Shown: positions 62,564 through 64,000 of the stretch, piece by piece
Numbering within the stretch: the stretch's first letter is position 1
Layout: every line of letters starts with the position of its first letter
From: Caloranaerobacter ferrireducens
Lineage (GTDB): Bacteria; Bacillota; Clostridia; Tissierellales; Thermohalobacteraceae
Assembly (NCBI RefSeq): GCF_001730685.1
Contig: NZ_MDJR01000001.1
Span: 682,001-746,000, forward strand
DNA: 64,000 bases
Reading direction: 5' to 3'
The notes under the pieces: model-generated
Databases searched by the model: none
What the model was told of the DNA's origin: nothing
The model's input: only the letters and a program-made list of their open reading frames with translations
Program-made: the position numbers and the translations under genes

Positions 62564-62597
62564 TATTCTTCTATATATTCTAATATATAGAAGAATA
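62564..62597. repeat. 16-bp inverted repeat upstream of spoIVB
   Basis: TATTCTTCTATATATT and AATATATAGAAGAATA pair perfectly across CT. It lies 47 bases before the assumed spoIVB start. It is either an operator-like palindrome or an A/U-rich hairpin in the spoIVB leader. Confidence 0.6.
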
Positions 62598-62644
62598 TCT
62601 ATATACATTAATTGAGTATTATTCATATAAGGGGAAATGGGAGT

Positions 62645-63958
62645 GTGATTTTTTTGTACAATTTAAGAAAAAGATTAATTGGGATATTTCTAATATTATT
62701 ACTATTTATAATTATCTTTGAAAGTTATATGTACTACCATTTTCCCTCTCAAATAGAAATAATAGAAGGAGAAAAAAGTGACTTTAAAATATCATTTCCA
62801 TTTACGATAGATAATATAGGAAAATTAGAAAAAATAATTATCTTAAAAAGAAAGTATGATAAGGATATATTAAAAAAACGGTATGAAATCCAGTCCTTAA
62901 CAAAGGGCAAAAGTAATATAAAAATAAAGTTATTAGGCTTTCTACCATTAAAGAATATTGAAGTAAATGTTATAGATAAAGTTTACCTTATGCCAGGTGG
63001 ACATTCAATAGGAGTTAAACTTGATACTAAAGGTGTAATTGTTGTAGCTTTTTCAGATATAATAGGACAGGATGGTAAAAAACATAATCCTGCAAAAGAA
63101 GCAGGAATTAAAAAAGGAGATGTTATTTTAGAAATTAATGGAGTGAAAGTAAAAGATTCAGACCATGTAATTGAGCTTTTAAATAACACAAAAAATGAAA
63201 CTATAAACGTAAAGATTGAGAGAAAAGGTAAGATATTTACTACAGAAGTTAAACTAGTAAAAAATAAAGATGAGAAACAGTTCAAGTTAGGAGCATGGAT
63301 AAGAGATAAAACTGCTGGAATTGGAACATTAACTTTTTTTGATCCAAAAACAAAAATTTTTGGAGCATTAGGACATGGAATTACAGATTTAGATACAGGA
63401 TTTTTATTACCTGTAGAAAATGGACAAATAATGACAGCTAGAGTATCATCTGTTCAACAAGGTAAAAAAGGGTTGCCGGGAGAATTGAGAGGTATTTTCT
63501 TTGAATCTGAAGATAAAATAGGGGAAATAGAAAAAAATACTAAATTTGGTATATATGGAGTTTTACAAAAAGATATTAGTAACAATCTGTATAACAAACC
63601 TTTACCAATTGGTTTACAAAGTGAAGTTAGAGAAGGTAAGGCTTATATTTTAACAACAATAGAAGATGAAAAAATAAATAAATTTGAAGTAGAGATAATA
63701 AAAGCTCAAAGACAGTTGGTTCCAAGTCAAAAAAGTATGATAATTAAAGTAACAGATAAGAAATTGCTAAAAAAAACAGGCGGTATAGTACAGGGAATGA
63801 GTGGAAGCCCTATAATACAGGATGGGAAAATAATTGGTGCAGTTACACATGTTTTTATAAATGATCCTACAAAAGGTTATGGTCTTTACATTGAATGGAT
63901 GTTAAAACAATCAGGTATAAAATATACAAATAATAAAGAATTTGCACAAGTAAATTAA
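62645..63958 (+). CDS. spoIVB: SpoIVB peptidase
   Basis: About 437-residue serine peptidase (S55) made in the forespore; it triggers pro-sigma-K processing by signalling to SpoIVFA/FB in the outer membrane. A membrane anchor near the N-terminus, a PDZ domain (GIKKGDVILEINGVKV) and the peptidase domain are in order. The catalytic His is in GALGHGITD and the catalytic Ser in GMSGSPII. GTG 62645 or TTG 62654 are possible starts. recN-spoIVB matches the Bacillus order; spo0A would be expected next, outside the window. Its target, pro-sigma-K, is encoded at 21.9 kb. Confidence 0.95.
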   Translation: MIFLYNLRKRLIGIFLILLLFIIIFESYMYYHFPSQIEIIEGEKSDFKISFPFTIDNIGKLEKIIILKRKYDKDILKKRYEIQSLTKGKSNIKIKLLGFLPLKNIEVNVIDKVYLMPGGHSIGVKLDTKGVIVVAFSDIIGQDGKKHNPAKEAGIKKGDVILEINGVKVKDSDHVIELLNNTKNETINVKIERKGKIFTTEVKLVKNKDEKQFKLGAWIRDKTAGIGTLTFFDPKTKIFGALGHGITDLDTGFLLPVENGQIMTARVSSVQQGKKGLPGELRGIFFESEDKIGEIEKNTKFGIYGVLQKDISNNLYNKPLPIGLQSEVREGKAYILTTIEDEKINKFEVEIIKAQRQLVPSQKSMIIKVTDKKLLKKTGGIVQGMSGSPIIQDGKIIGAVTHVFINDPTKGYGLYIEWMLKQSGIKYTNNKEFAQVN

Positions 63959-63985
63959 GATATGGGTATGCCATATCTTTTTTTT
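63957..63985 (+). terminator. Intrinsic terminator of spoIVB
   Basis: AAGATATGG pairs with CCATATCTT around GTATG, then a run of T, at the window end. Confidence 0.88.
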
Positions 63986-64000
63986 ACAAATTTTGATTTA

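Noticed and set aside
1-64000. tRNA or rRNA genes, CRISPR arrays, insertion sequences, prophage
   Set aside because: No tRNA-like cloverleaf, rRNA stretch, spaced identical repeats, transposase or phage gene was seen on reading through the window.

Overview
The window is a low-GC (roughly 30 % G+C by eye), gene-dense chromosome segment from an endospore-forming member of the Clostridia. The evidence is a complete spoIIIA operon (spoIIIAA-AH), an uninterrupted sigK, spoIVB at the right end, Fe-S and anaerobic-type enzymes, a T-box leader, and an OLE RNA with its partner protein, a pair mostly found in anaerobic or extremophilic Firmicutes. Almost every gene is on the + strand; the one clear exception is an SDR gene at 22.6-23.5 kb. 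I see no rRNA, tRNA, CRISPR, insertion sequence or prophage.

Layout. 1-3.4 kb: cysteine desulfurase (5' end cut by the window), iscU, mnmA and a PRC-barrel protein. 3.4-7.9 kb: a 53-residue membrane protein, an AI-2E family permease, then alaS behind a T-box. 8-14.5 kb: ireB, a large membrane protein with a degenerate alkaline-phosphatase-like domain, a ferredoxin-fused aldo/keto reductase, ruvX, DUF1292, a Fur-family regulator and RNase J. 14.5-22.6 kb: a two-gene LysO-type lysine exporter, ylbF, queT, mltG, the wobble-uridine pair trmR/trhP, udk, a class B PBP and sigK. 22.6-26.4 kb: an SDR divergent from a serine-palmitoyltransferase-like enzyme, then yqeG and aroE.

26.4-41.5 kb is a type IV pilus locus: pilB, pilT (with an in-frame stop at codon 7), pilC, major pilin, pilD, pilM, pilN, pilO, four further pilin-like genes, a large VWA protein and a comFB-like gene. 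It ends directly before aroK, aroQ, an M24 peptidase, efp and spoIIIA, the place where Bacillus carries comG. 44.7-56 kb: spoIIIA, Asp23/AmaP/DUF2273, nusB, a TsaD paralogue, folD, xseAB and ispA. 56.1-57.4 kb: OLE RNA and oapA. 57.4-64 kb: dxs, tlyA, argR, recN and spoIVB.

Signals beyond the genes. (1) A three-copy, two-hairpin repeat of 100-113 bp always abuts the T-tract of an intrinsic terminator; its copies differ by compensatory changes, and one lies inside the alaS leader. (2) The class B PBP gene and sigK both have their Shine-Dalgarno inside the 3' arm of a terminator-like hairpin, a layout that would silence read-through mRNA but not mRNA started inside the hairpin. (3) pilT carries a nonsense codon. 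(4) An SPT-like oxoamine synthase and an SDR are divergently arranged around a palindrome. Assignments rest on motifs, lengths and gene order that I could see; no database search was run.
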